From assembly GCA_022385805.1 (NCBI GenBank), contig MU277673.1, positions 678,511 through 742,510 on the forward strand: a stretch of 64,000 nt of DNA, written 5' to 3'. Source of the DNA: Pilatotrama ljubarskyi (Eukaryota; Basidiomycota; Agaricomycetes; Polyporales; Polyporaceae). A program made the translations under genes and the position numbers. Below, piece by piece: positions 1 to 11,421 of the stretch (position 1 is its first letter; each line of letters begins with the position of its first letter). The notes below the pieces were generated by a model. The model searched no databases. It was given only the letters and a program-made list of their open reading frames with translations, and was not told the DNA's origin.

Positions 1-1507
1 ATGTTCTGAAGGAGAGTCTGCCCACTGGATATGGCGAAACCCGCGACGTAAGCCGCTCGTCTGACGGACCTTTTCGTATGTTCGAGTGGCCTGGCCGGTG
101 CTTTTCAGAACGAGCCTCTCAGAAAGTCTGTTAGATGAGAAAAGTGGTCGAGGACAGGGAGCTCGACGCTCTGCGATCCCGCGGCGGCGCGTCGGGCACT
201 TTCCGCATATGGCAACATGCCTGCCGTATCGATCTCCGGCGCCGGCCGGTTGGGACCGTCAGTGCCGGGCGTTTCGAACTGTCGAAGCCTTCTCGTTATG
301 ATAGTCTGCGGGCCAGGCACTGAGAAGCCTGGCCTGTGTGAAATTCATCTGCCACTTCAGCAGGGCGGACGGAGGATATTGAACACTCGCGCGGTTGAAT
401 TTCACCCGTAAGAGCTGGAAACCCGAAGGCAAACGGATGAAATCAGGGGGTTTGAACTTTACCCGCGCCATGCAAGGTTTCAGCAGGTTGGCACCGTATG
501 AAAATCCGTTGAAAAGCAGCCCGGTGGAAATATGCAGACAAAATTCAGTAGGTCTCTCGCTGAAATGCATGCAGTACCCAAGGCCGTCAAGCGGGCGGAT
601 TCAAGAACGGTCAGATCATTGTATTGTATAATACACATAGATGCTACTATAGTACATAGGAGTTGATAAACAATATTAATGTGGACGTCTCCGAGCTGTT
701 CGAGACGTCGCGCGTTGGAACGATGCAACGTCCCACCAAAGCCCATACCGAGGCTGTCTATAGCCGGGCCACCTCCTGATACAGCTGAGTGGTCTAAAGC
801 AACATCTGACTACGCGGTGGACGATGCACTGCTCGCGGAAGTTCAACTGCTGTCAAACTGACGTGAGGGAGGACTTAGGGGCGCACCTGATTGCATCGGT
901 AGAGTTCGAGCCTCGAGGTTTCTTGTTGGGTCCCGTCTCGGCGTTAGTGGGGCGCCAGATAGCTTGGCCGTGCAGTTGCTGTCAACGCAACTTCCTGTCA
1001 CCCACCTGGTGATAAGGGTGTTTTGAAGTACCCGTATATAGCGATACAAGATGGTTTGGACGCACCTTGTGATTGTTCATGCTCTGCTCGCAAGATTGTC
1101 ACAGAGCTCTCCAGATCCCCGGTGTTGTATGGTCTGCCCGTGATGGTAAGGGCTTCCTAGAGCGGCATCGACGGTGAACGATAAGGCGATCATGGTGGTA
1201 GCGATACAAGAAGAGCCGTGGTGCAGGATGTGGCTGAAGCGCCCGTATCACCCAGGACGCTCCAATTCACGTGCTCCTTCTCACCATTTCACGGACTTGG
1301 TGAGATTTTTGCTGATCTGGTGAAACTGATAATTACACGGTGACCCGCTGAATTGTCGCCGTCACGAAATTCAACACGTTTTCATACAATCTCAGGTTTC
1401 AACCCATTCCAGCCGCGCGAGGGGTGATTTAGGCAAAACGTACGGCGCCCGGATGACTTTGACCCGCGCCAACTTTCACAGTGAGGCTACACTACGACGC
1501 TCTCGTG
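1..1507. other. Gene-free stretch with short dispersed repeats
   Basis: I find no ORF here with recognisable protein features. The stretch holds short repeats: an inverted pair GTGAAATTCA (338-347) and TGAATTTCAC (396-405), and a near-identical direct pair ACTTTACCCGCGCCA (456-470) and ACTTTGACCCGCGCCA (about 1456-1471). These may be remnants of a mobile element, but no full element can be delimited. Confidence 0.4.
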
Positions 1508-3157
1508 CTACGTAAATACGGCAAGCAGAACAGCCAATCCCGTCATGGCCCAAACTCCAGCGCACTGCGAACCACTACCATCGCTTGGACGAGCCTCTCC
1601 GGTGACGTTCGCCGAGCTGTCTGCGGTAGGCGCTGTACTGGAGACGCTAGCGATAGTAGAAGCACTGGAGTTAGTTCCAGACGATCCTGCCGAGACAGTG
1701 GTCGGTGCAGGCGACGGGGAGCCACTGGCGGAGGGCATGCTAGACCCCACAGGGACAGCTGATCCTGATGCCACGTTCGCGGAGCCAACCGTCCTAAGTC
1801 GGCCAAAGTTTAGTGGGCCCCATAGAACCCGTCGACGAACAACCAGGCCACTCACGGGCAGAACGTCAAGGTGTAGTCCGCGCTTTGCCCAGAGTCGCAG
1901 GTCCAGAGCGCCGTGCCGCTCGACTCGTCGAAGGCATAGGCATACGCATTGGGGCAGTTGCCCTCTGCGAGAACCGTCAGCAAGGGACGGCATTTGAAGG
2001 GGAGTGGCGGAGACGTACTGAAGTAGCTATAGTACTGGACTCCCGAAGAGGGACACGTCGCGGCTGTGTCGTGACTGCCGGAACAGCAGTTGGCCGAATC
2101 GGCTGACGAGTTAAACAATGCTCAGTCGGGTGCCGACGAATGGATATGCACGTACTTACTTGGGTTGCCGTCTAGATTCGCTGCACATGCGCTCTTGCAA
2201 CCCACCGGAAAGCCAGTGGAGTCGAACGGCCCTTGTATGGGCGCAGGGCCTGTCCCAGATCCAGGTGAGTCTGGCGGAGACCGCTACCAATCGCCAATGA
2301 TGATGAACTTACAGTTCGGTCCGAGGTCAACTGGGCAGTCGGCGACCGGACAGTTCACCGAGTTCGTGATCGCCATAGGGAGGTTATAACCGTCGACCAG
2401 AGACACTGCCCGATGCCAACAGTGTGAGCGACTGCCGGTCAACGGAGTAGTCCTCGAGTTGCTTCCTTACCATCGTAGAAATCACGGTTCCCATCGCCCT
2501 GCAGAGTCCATTCCGCAACGGTGGCTGGAGGGACACCCTGGGCCATGTCTGTCAGCTATTGTGTGACATACGTTGCCTGACAAAATTCCCACCGTCCCCG
2601 TCGTAGGATCGCAGAGCAATCCGCCGTTGCACCAGCCGTCTAGACAAGTCGGTCCAGTCGTTATAGAGAAATCACAGTCGCGCCGGCCCTGTCATCACGG
2701 TAAGCGACTAAATAATATCATGCCAGCGGCCGAAGGTCGTCTCACCCATATCCGTCCAGCTTTCCAATTGTCAGGGACCGAGAGTGTAACCGAATTAGAT
2801 GGTGGAGCTTCCCATCTGTGCACGGCGAACTCTTCGTCAGAGGCGGATCGCAGGCCGGGCAACGTTTGAACAACTCACCCTGTCGGAAAATCGGGCACTG
2901 CTGTCCCGGCGCTGAGGTCCGTGAACATCTGGTCTTGCACAGTCAACGATTCTCCTACGGCCGATATGGCACTCCTCATCTCACCGCAGGCCTGCAGATG
3001 AAGCAGTGAGCATTGGCCAGCGTAGACGAGAGACCTGCACTGACCAGATCGTGAACGGACATGCATTCGTGACGGTGAACGTTCGTGCACCTGCGAGCGC
3101 AGGAAGGCATGCTAGAACCAACGCATCAAACAGTCCTCTCGTCAAATGCGGCATCAT
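1508..3157 (-). CDS. Thaumatin-like protein, secreted, predicted GPI-anchored
   Basis: Multi-exon gene read by splicing about ten exons with standard GT..AG introns. The start MMPHLTRG leads a signal peptide ending near ALAGA, followed by the thaumatin-family opening RTFTVTNACPFTIWPAMFTD. Later family blocks are in order: GTAVPDFPTGWEAP, GRIWGRRDCDFS, CNGGLLCDPTTGTGVPPAT, ADCPVDLGPNC, NCCSGSHDTAATCPSSGVQYY, and NCPNAYAYAFDE closing at DYTLTFCP. After a last intron near 1797-1847 comes a Ser/Ala/Thr-rich stalk and a hydrophobic C-terminus (GLAVLLAVFT) typical of a GPI signal. Thaumatin-like proteins of fungi are cell-wall or secreted proteins, some with beta-1,3-glucan binding or hydrolysis; the activity of this one is not shown. 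All exons join in frame, so it appears intact. Confidence 0.9.
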
Positions 3158-3926
3158 AGTCGTGTTGAAATCGTAAGTAGCGAAGATGAGTGTCGCGCAG
3201 AGCTTTCAAGAGGTCGTGGCGGTCGAAGATGAAGTTGCAGGTCCTGACAGTATCGTACAGACGAGACGTATGTGTTTCATATTCTTAGTAACCTCTGCTT
3301 GACCTCTGCGCAGCCGACTCGGCGCCATGAACTGACCGAAGCCTCGGGGGCTTTTCTTGGAGAGTGTCACCAAAAGAGTGCGCCTCGAGGCTAGCACAGC
3401 TTCATGCCTCTGTTGGGCACATGCGTAGTATAATTTCCCACGACCAAGCCTACTCTCAGCTGCCTTTCTGTCTCTCCAAGAACCTCGTACAGAACACCGA
3501 TAGGGGAATCAGCTCATTGCACCGCGGTCTATCCCCGCAGGTGCCACTGCAACTACGAGAAAACGTTGAAAAGAATACATTCACGGTTGAGCGCGACTAT
3601 TTTGGGGGGACAACGACAGCAATGCGATTGAAGAAGGGTGTGACGGCTGCGGTAAGCAGACACGAGCGAGGTATCTTAGTGGCTCGTGTAAGCTGGGAGG
3701 ACGGGCGGAAAAGGGGGCAGTCATAGCGGTAAGTATGCGGGGTGTGAGTACAATGGGTGTATCGTAAAGGTGGTCATGAACGAACGTCGGCAAGACGCTT
3801 TTGGGGGGATCTACTGTAAACGTCCTCAAACCCATCTAAGAGCCGCGAAACCGGGGCACGGTCTCCACCCGAAAAAGAAAACCCAAGGAAGAAACCGAAG
3901 CGAAACGAGCCCGGTATGGCCGCCGC
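3158..3926. other. Intergenic, upstream of thaumatin-like gene and downstream of PRELI gene
   Basis: Nothing convincing. A 120-codon plus-strand ORF at 3364-3726 has no domain features or splice support. The stretch should contain the thaumatin-like promoter and the PRELI gene 3' end. Confidence 0.4.
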
Positions 3927-4616
3927 TCACGACTGCTTCGCCGGCTGCTGTTGTCGCGCCTCCCAGAGCTGACGCAGGACGTCGCTGAAGCCGAGCTTCC
4001 CGAGCTGGGCGTTCTGCTCGAACCGCTGCACGAGCCAGTTCTCGAGCTTGTCCGCCGCGCTGCGCCAGAGCGCCATTCGAGCCTGGATCTCCGCGGTCTG
4101 GGCAAAGGTCGTCCGCCCGTCGGGCGAGGGAGTGTAGCGGATGCTCTCGTAGCAGGTGGCAAACTGGGACAGGGAGAGGTTGACGGATGTGATGGTCGCG
4201 GTCTGTGTTGCGGGGTCGATGAACGAGACCTCTCGCACGAACGCGTCCTCAGAACCGCCGAAGAACTGCAAGGGGTACACGGTCAAGACCACACTATGAC
4301 CGCAGAGCTATAATTCTCTACTCACCCTGACAATCCATCCTGGTGCCTTCTGCTTGCACCCCAAAATCCGCTCTGTGCGGATGATGCCGGTGTTTGGGTC
4401 TACAGAGCGGTCCACCACATCGATGCTGAGGACATGACTGCAGTGGGGGTTGGGGTACTTGTGCCACATGCCAATGACGACGTGCGACCACGGGTGACTG
4501 TAGGTAGCGAGGAGGCACAAGATTGCAAGGGAGGGGTGCGAGTCATGAGAACTGACCGGTATCCAGTCACACGAACAGACTTACTCGTAATGGAACAGCT
4601 GCGAGAAATAGTGCAT
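3927..4616 (-). CDS. PRELI/MSF1 (UPS/Slowmo) family mitochondrial lipid transfer protein
   Basis: Three exons. Exon 1 encodes MHYFSQLFHYD, and the intron at about 4501-4584 (gtaagt...ctacag) joins it to HPWSHVVIGMWHKYPNPHCS, the hallmark start of the PRELI/MSF1 domain. A second intron (gtgagt...ttgcag, about 4268-4324) leads into FFGGSEDAFVREVSFIDP and a C-terminal helix ending QQQPAKQS. The length of about 190 residues fits the yeast Ups proteins. Members shuttle phosphatidic acid or phosphatidylserine across the mitochondrial intermembrane space with Mdm35. I cannot tell from the sequence whether it is the Ups1 or the Ups2/3 type; the retained SVDPNTGIIRTERIL block is common to both. Start chosen because the Met precedes the conserved aromatic N-terminus. 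Confidence 0.88.
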
Positions 4617-5977
4617 TTTGGTTGGAAGCGTCTAACAAACAGAGAGAGACGATTGTGTGGAGAGAGTAGTCGACGAGGGGAGGGTCTAGGGGAGAGTATA
4701 GAGTAGACGGGTGGAAGGTCTTGACGGTACGGAGATGAGTGAGGGAGAGAGGCGCTGACTCGCACGACGGGAGCCCAAGGCGGGGACGGTTGCGGAGAGG
4801 GGCCAATCAGGTGGAGCCCGAAGCAGGAGCGTGATAAACTGGGCCAAATTTTGGCCCTCCCGACGATCCCGGGCTCTTCCGATTCTCCGCCCGATGTGCA
4901 TCTCCGTGACGTCGTCCCTCGGGCCGTCGGGCCTGCCTTCTCCGGGCAGCGTCGCTCCTCCGACTCTCAGACGGTTACACCTACGACTCTATGGACTGGC
5001 GATCCTGTACTGTTCAGTGCGATCCTCCAAGATGATGCGCGGGCATGCGGCATTACCCTCCCGACTTGCATCCGGGTCATCGGATTTGCTGCGGCGTTAT
5101 GGTCGGCCGGGTGGCCTAAGTCATAGCATTCGACATGGCCAGTGCAGAGCCCTGCTCGTTCCAATGCAACGTGTTCATGACCACGACGACTTCCATGTCC
5201 GCGACAGCCTACTAGGCTTTCTTGGTTCCTCGTACGGCTTTCAGGTGAACCACGCTGCATCCAACAACAATGAGGTACACCATCTGCGATAGGCATAGCT
5301 CGATCAGCCGAATTTCGAGTCAGACGAGCTGTCAGCAAATACTCCTATGCGCACGTATAACGACGCCAATCAGAGCGAAACGCAGAATTACGAGTCTTCT
5401 CGTTAGGTAGAGTTTCGCGCGAGCTCCTGCCCCATGCACTACGTCCGCTGCCGTCCACCGAGAGCACTGGAACCACCGTAAATACGCAACTCATGCGCTC
5501 AAAGTCCGCTTCCATGAATCGTTCCGCCGAATTTCGCCGCGCGGACTCCATCCATGGCCTCGTGTGACTCGCAGCGTCCATTTTCCATCCACATCCCCGC
5601 CTCGCCCGTCGCCAAAGACCAAGGCGAACGTATGGCCGTTCATCTGCCCACAACGCGCTGCCAGGTGCTCCTTTATCTCCGCTACGTAAGGCCCTTGTTG
5701 GCAGAAGCAAACGATCGAGGAAGGGAGAGACTGATGCCAGGTGCGGCCCCGGTCGTACGCTGATCGATGGAGCTGCGGTGTCTAATTGTTCCAACGGCCA
5801 GAGTCGGCGTGCATGGCCGCGGCGGCACCTGCTAAGGCCATAATCAATAGGGAGCCAAAGCGGAGGGCTTGATGTCTCTTTCAGTCCGGGAAGGGAGTAC
5901 GCAGGATAAACTGAGCTGAGAGTCCAAAGAAACTTAGGTGGAGGCATGGAGAGCATGCCATACGAAAGGGTCTGGGC
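4617..5977. other. Intergenic, no supported gene
   Basis: Several ORFs of 90-203 codons overlap on both strands (for example 4831-5292 plus and 5345-5956 minus) but none shows family motifs, a signal peptide or consistent splicing. They look like chance ORFs in GC-rich DNA. The proximal part should hold the PRELI gene promoter. Confidence 0.4.
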
Positions 5978-7602
5978 CTATGGGGACGAGAAATCGCAGT
6001 CACAGATCCAGTTCAGTGAACACAGGTGGGGGAATGCGGGATGATCGTATCTGGCCATCGGGCATCGCCTGTACCCAGATACTTGGAGTTCCTGGGTGGC
6101 ATGAATTGTGGGAAAATTGAGTACAGTACGTAGATGCGAGATATACAACCAGTGCTCACCATGCCCGTTGCATATGTATACCTGTAGTTGGCCGTGCCGA
6201 GCAAGGAGAGGGAGTTGGCTTTCAAGGTGTATGGTGGTAGGCACAGCGAGGGCACGACGTGCCGCTTGTACAGATATCGGCTCGCAGTGACTACCAGCGG
6301 GATATCCGGCCTCGAGTTCCATGGAGAGATACGGGAGCAAGACACAGATCGTGAGTGCGACCAGAGTGGTGTGATGATTGTGAAGGGCATTGTCCAGATG
6401 ATAGACACCCGTCAGGTTCAAGAGGAGATGTTCCACCGACATCACGCTCGAAAGGCCCAGGTGCAAAAGAACGTTTTGGAGGCATGTCGCCTTCAAGTTT
6501 AGCAGCCAAGAGGAAAGGTGTTGCAATGGCCGGTCCCCAGTAAGACTTGCATGCAAGCGGATGATCCGTAGCTTGGGAAAACAAACTGAAAAGCCTATTT
6601 GTGGAGGATTACGGTCCCGAGGCCGTACAACTACTATCCACAGCAGTGTTCATCGGAAATCGTCAGCCGATGAGTATCCAGATCACCCCGGAAGACTCAC
6701 GATAGCGTCTCGTATTCACATTGCCTACCCAATCTAGGATCTCAACACTCGGCGCAAGTGCCTTGAATACCTCGCGTGATAGGCTGTCCGTCAAGGACTT
6801 CCGAGGGAATTCACCCTGAATGCACCCTGATGAACGAAAAGGAAGCGAACAATGACACCAGGGCACGCACGAGTCCTTCCCATGTTCGTCTAAGATATTT
6901 GATCAGTGGCAGAGCTCGGAGGGCTGCGTGGAGGTGGCTTTGGTCCGATGGACTCGCGTGGTCCACATAATAAGGATTGTCAAGTGATAGGCGGTCGAGC
7001 CGGGGAAAAGAGGCCAGGAACTTTGCTACGCTAGAAAAGGGGACGGGGGCGTCCCATTGAAAAGTAAGCTCGACGATGGTGCTGAACTGTCGCAGGAGCA
7101 TTCTGCAGGCACGGTGTAGTGCTAACTCTCCGTTATATTCATAATGGATGTTCAGCCTTCGCAGTCGAGGCAACTTCCCCGCTAGCAGAGCCGGCCAAGA
7201 GTGCCAGTAGTCGTTACCGCGGAGAGAAAGAGCGGCGGGTGAATGACGGAACTCGTCTCGCTTCCTCGCCTCCACGACCCAGAGGTCGCGGACCAACTCC
7301 CGCAAGGCACGATTTGCATCCAGACTGGCAATCAGAGAATCGACAGTGCGTTTGTCGGTTTCAGATGTAAGTCGGAGCTTCTGGTAGAGACAAATACGGC
7401 TGATCCGTAGCCATGCGCGGCAAGTGAGAGCGCATGCACAGAGCGTCGCAGCGGCCTTGGAGGAGATCTGGCGGTCTCCCGTGACGATATCGGGAGACCG
7501 TTCAAGCTGTATGCAGGCATATTCGATGATACGCTCGTACATCTCGGTTGGGAACGCTGAAGAACCTGTTTCGATGGGCTCGTCCGGGCCTGGCTTCCGC
7601 AA
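5978..7602 (-). CDS. F-box-like protein (C-terminus uncertain)
   Basis: The first exon (7602 to about 6886) encodes a hydrophilic start, then an F-box-like block FPTEMYERIIEYACIQLE ... ALTCRAWLRISRICLYQ at residues ~18-75, followed by leucine-rich-repeat-like segments (LPRLRRLNIHYEY, FPRLDRLSLDNPYY). This is the usual layout of the large expanded F-box families of polypores. A ~55-base intron (gtgcgt...ttcag) plausibly joins to GEFPRKSLTDSLSREVFKALAPSV..ILDWVGNVNTRRY, and a second intron (gtgagt...gatag, about 6619-6703) to a frame reading FPKLRIIRLHASLTGDRPLQ onward. The frame stays open to 5978, but another intron or earlier end is possible. F-box proteins act as substrate adaptors of SCF ubiquitin ligases; the substrate is unknown. 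Confidence 0.65.
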
Positions 7603-7628
7603 GTGGTAGAGAAAGTGAGAGGAGGATT

Positions 7629-7633
7629 CAGTG
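7629..7633. repeat. Left target-site duplication CAGTG of the MITE
   Basis: CAGTG abuts the left terminal inverted repeat and is repeated exactly at 8085-8089 next to the right one. The inverted repeat could be read a couple of bases further outward, so the exact boundary is slightly ambiguous. Confidence 0.65.
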
Positions 7634-8084
7634 GATGACTTCCCGTAAGGCTTTTCAGACGGGCGCTTGTCTGAAAACTCGGGCGCTCTTCTGAAAACCG
7701 CGTTGGGCTACCAAAGAAAGCAGGCGTACCGAGATCCGGGGAAGAGATTCACAGTCCGACCATAAACTCCGACGGGCGCTCGTTTTCAGAAGGCCTTCAG
7801 AAGCGCCCAAATCTGAAAGGGGGGGGTCGACCCCCCCTTCTAAACTGCAATGATTCTGAAAACAGCATAAACGGAAGGTGGGGCGGCCGAGAAAGGCAGG
7901 GAGGGCGGCGCGCGCCATCACAAAACTACCATCCTGGTGCAGGAGAGAGACGCTGAGGGCAGCTGAGTAAGCCGGCCATGGGGTATATCCAATCTAGATC
8001 CTGTTTTCAATCGCCGACTCGATCATGGTGGAGTCGACAGTTTACAGACGAGCGCCCGTCTGAAAAGCCTTACGGGAAGTCATC
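7634..8084. mobile_element. MITE with 40-bp terminal inverted repeats
   Basis: The left end (from 7634) starts GATGACTTCCCGTAAGGCTT and continues with TTCAGACGGGCGCTTGTCTG; the right end (to 8084) is its reverse complement with a single mismatch over 40 bases. The 5-base word CAGTG lies directly before (7629-7633) and after (8085-8089), consistent with a target-site duplication. The 451-base element has no coding capacity and carries internal copies of motifs resembling GGGCGCT..TCTGAAAA in both orientations. It lies between the divergent F-box and ABC transporter genes. Confidence 0.85.
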
Positions 8085-8275
8085 CAGTGTAAAGAGAGTT
8101 GCCCAGTGACTGGTGGTCCCAGCTGAGTACGATCGAGGCGATACGATCTGGATCTGATCTGGCTACCCCGCACGACGCGTCAATCACATGCCAAACCCCG
8201 ACCCCGTCCTCGACGTCTCGCTCGTCCTCGACGTCTCTCTCAGCAGCCCAGGCAGCGTCGGGTGCAGCTGCCACG

Positions 8276-11200
8276 ATGGCCGTCCAGTCCACCCTCAGGC
8301 CCTCCGCCGACACCCTCGCTCGCCTCGCAAACGCCTACGCCCGACACCGCCCACTCGTCCAGCGCGCCCTCACCGTCTCCTTCGTCTTCTATGTCATCGC
8401 ATCCACCTACAGAGGCTTCTCTGCTCGCCCATCATCCTCCGCGTCCTCCGCCAACAAGCGGAAAGGAAAGGGAACCGGCAAGGATGCAGACGGCGCGAGC
8501 AAGCCCCGCGTCGCCGTGAGTCTCACCTGCCTCTCCGTCGTGAGCGACACTGACGCCGCCGTGCGCCGGTCATGCCCAGGTCGATGCCCTCTTCTACCAG
8601 AGACTGTCCCGCATCCTGCGCATAGTCATACCCAGCATTCGCTCCAAGGAGGCCCTCCTCCTCTTTATGCACTCCAGCCTCCTCATCTTCCGCACAGTCA
8701 TCTCCCTCTACGTCGCCGCCCTCGACGGAAAGTAAGCACTAGTCCTCCGCTCACGCAGTCGCGAAGTCCCGTCTGTCGCACCACCCACCGCGAACGCTCA
8801 CCCATTTCCCTGCAACAGGATCGTTGCCTCGCTCGTCCGCGCGCAGCCCGTGCCCTTCCTCCTCAACATCCTCCGTTGGCTCCTCGTCGCCATCCCTGCG
8901 ACGTGGACCAACTCCTGGCTTAGCTACGTCCAGAACAAGCTCGCCCTCGCATACCGCACGCGTCTCACACAGGAGGTCATGCGCCAGTACCTCGGCGACG
9001 AGTCCGACCCCCAGGACCTCAAGGTGTTCTACAAGCTAGGTGCGTCCCGGACCTGCCTGCAGTGCGGGGGAGAATCGCCGCGTTGACATTGACACTGACT
9101 ACGTTACTGTCGTTGACGCGGATGTGCCGCACAGCGAACCTCGACGACCGGATCAAGAACCCCGACCAGTACGTCCTCTTGTTTCATCGTCACCTCTGCG
9201 GTGCGCCTGACCCGGCGCGCAGGATGATCACTCATGACATCCAGCGCTTCTCGACGCACCTCGCCGCGATCTACGCGAACGTCGCGAAGCCCGTGCTCGA
9301 CGTCATCCTCTACAACTACCAGCTCTCGCAGAACGTCGGCGCCGAGGGCCTCGTCCTCCTCACCGTCCTCGTCCAGGCGTCCGCCGCGCTCCGTAAGCCC
9401 CCTCCCACCTCGTTTCCTGCTGCATACTACTAACCGCGAGCTTTATCGTGGGCAGTGCGCGCGCTCACGCCGGCCTTCGGGCAGTACACCGCGCTCTCGG
9501 CGCAGCTCGCGGGGAACCTGCGCCACACGCACTCGCGGCTCGCCGAGTTCGCGGAGGAGGTCGCGTTCTTCGGCGGCGAGGAGACCGAGAAGGTCCTCGT
9601 CGAGCGCGAATACGCGGGGCTGGTCAAACATGAGAACCGCGTCCTGAGGAAGCGGTGGTGGCATGGGTGCGTGGAGGAGGGGATCGTGAAGTGGTTGTGG
9701 GGCAGCTTTGGGGTGTGTGACATGCAAGCGCATACAGTATGGTTGCTGAGAGGCTTCGGATACACAGCTGTGCATATGTGCGATCCCGGTGTTCTTCAAG
9801 CTGCCTGGCGTGGCTGCGCTCGATATGGGCGGACGGACAGAAGGTTTGCCCCCGTCACGAACATCGCCCAACGACAGGATCCGCTCATCCTTTGCTTCTA
9901 GGCTTCGTGACGAACCGCCGCCTGCTCCTCAGCGCCTCAGGTGCGCACTCTCTCCCTCCTTCCTCTCTGTCATCGATACTGAATTACAACCACATATACA
10001 GACGCGTTCGGGCGTGTGATGTACTCGTACAAAGACCTGTCCGAGCTGGCGGGGTACACGACGCGCGTCGCGACGCTGCTCGAGACGATGGCGGACGTGC
10101 GTAAAGGGCGGTTCGAGAAGGCGCTCGTCAGCAGCGCGAGCGTCGAGGAGAACGCGAAGAGTACGCCTCTCGTGTCTATATACAGCGGAATTCGGCTGAC
10201 GCGCGGGGCGGGGAGTTCTGAGGGGCCGCGGGGTCGTGCTCGAGTCGGAGGAGATTCAGTTCGAGAACGTCCCGATCGTGACCCCGAATGGGGATATCCT
10301 CGTCCGGAGCTTGAGTTTTTACGTCAAACCCGGGGTGCGTCCCCTCGTAATCCCTCATCACGTCCACTCCTCTAACTTTGTCTACGTGTATTAGCAACAT
10401 CTTCTCATCGTCGGTCCAAATGGTACGCTCACCCACTCCACTCAGAGAGTACACCCCGGGTGTACTGACTCGCACGCGATTCGCGGACAGGCTGCGGCAA
10501 GTCTTCACTCTTCCGGATCCTCGGTGGGCTGTGGCCCGTCTATGGGGGGATCGTGCGCAAGCCGCCCGCATCGCAGTTTATGCTCATCCCGCAGCGGCCG
10601 TACCTCTCGCTCGGGACGCTCCGCGACCAGGTCATCTACCCGCACTCGAAGGAGGACATGGAAGCGCGTGAGTGCTCTTTCTGCTTCTCCCCTCCCTCGC
10701 GCCTTCCCTTCTCTTCCATATCTGCCGCTCGAGGGATGCGTGAACACTGACGGCGTGCTCCTATGTAGGGGGAATCACGGATGAGGACCTGCGCGCGATC
10801 CTCGCGGTCGTCCAGATGGAGAACATCATCGAGCGCGAGGGCGGCTGGGACGCGGCGCGCGAGTGGCGCGAGGCCCTCTCCGGCGGCGACCAGCAGAAGA
10901 TCGCGTGGGCGCGGCTGTTCTACCACAAGCCCAAGGTGCGCATTTACCCCCTCCCCTCTCCTCCTCCTTTTACGTATGAGGCTGACCGGGTTGTGCGCGG
11001 GCAGTACGCGGTGCTGGACGAAGCGACGTCGCTCGTCCCGCCGGACATGGAGGGCATGATGATGGAGCACGCGACGCGCCTCGGCATTACGCTGCTTACT
11101 GTGTCCCACCGCCCGTCCCTGTGGAAGTACCATTCGATGATTCTGCAGTATGACGGGCAGGGCGGATACGTCTTGTGAGCTCTCTCCTGTTTCCGGAAGA

Positions 11201-11421
11201 GGGGGTTACTGAAGAATGGTCTGGGGTAGCACGAAGCTGGACGCGGAGAAGCGGCTCGCGCTCCAACAAGAGAAGGAGGCGCTGGACCTCAAGCTGCTCG
11301 AGGTGTAAGTCTTGCTTTGCCGCTTGCAGGGTTGTCTGCCACTAACCTCACGTTCAGACCGAAGATGAAGGCCCGTCTTGCAGAGCTGCATGAGCTCGCC
11401 TCGGAACGCACTCGCGTCTGA
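8276..11421 (+). CDS. Peroxisomal ABC half-transporter, ABCD/Pxa family
   Basis: Intron-rich gene. The N-terminal TM domain starts [17 protein letters not shown] and includes [15 protein letters not shown]; later exons carry the ABCD transmembrane domain ([70 protein letters not shown]) and the EAA-like [12 protein letters not shown]. The nucleotide-binding domain has Walker A GPNGCGKSS (split by an intron at ~10428), signature [14 protein letters not shown], Walker [10 protein letters not shown] and the H-loop TVSHRPS. The C-terminus is a short coiled coil ending ELASERTRV. Members import very-long-chain fatty acyl-CoA into peroxisomes for beta-oxidation and work as dimers of two half-transporters. 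Whether this is the Pxa1 or Pxa2 partner is undecided. The MITE lies about 190 bases upstream of the start codon. Confidence 0.92.

Noticed and set aside
773..920. tRNA-like words (GCTGAGTGGTCTAAAGC and GTTCGAGCC)
   Set aside because: They resemble A and B boxes of a tRNA, but no matching acceptor stem or anticodon arm can be formed at the right spacing.
5345..5956. 203-codon minus-strand ORF
   Set aside because: Arg-, Pro- and Ser-rich with no family motifs, signal peptide or splice pattern; likely chance.
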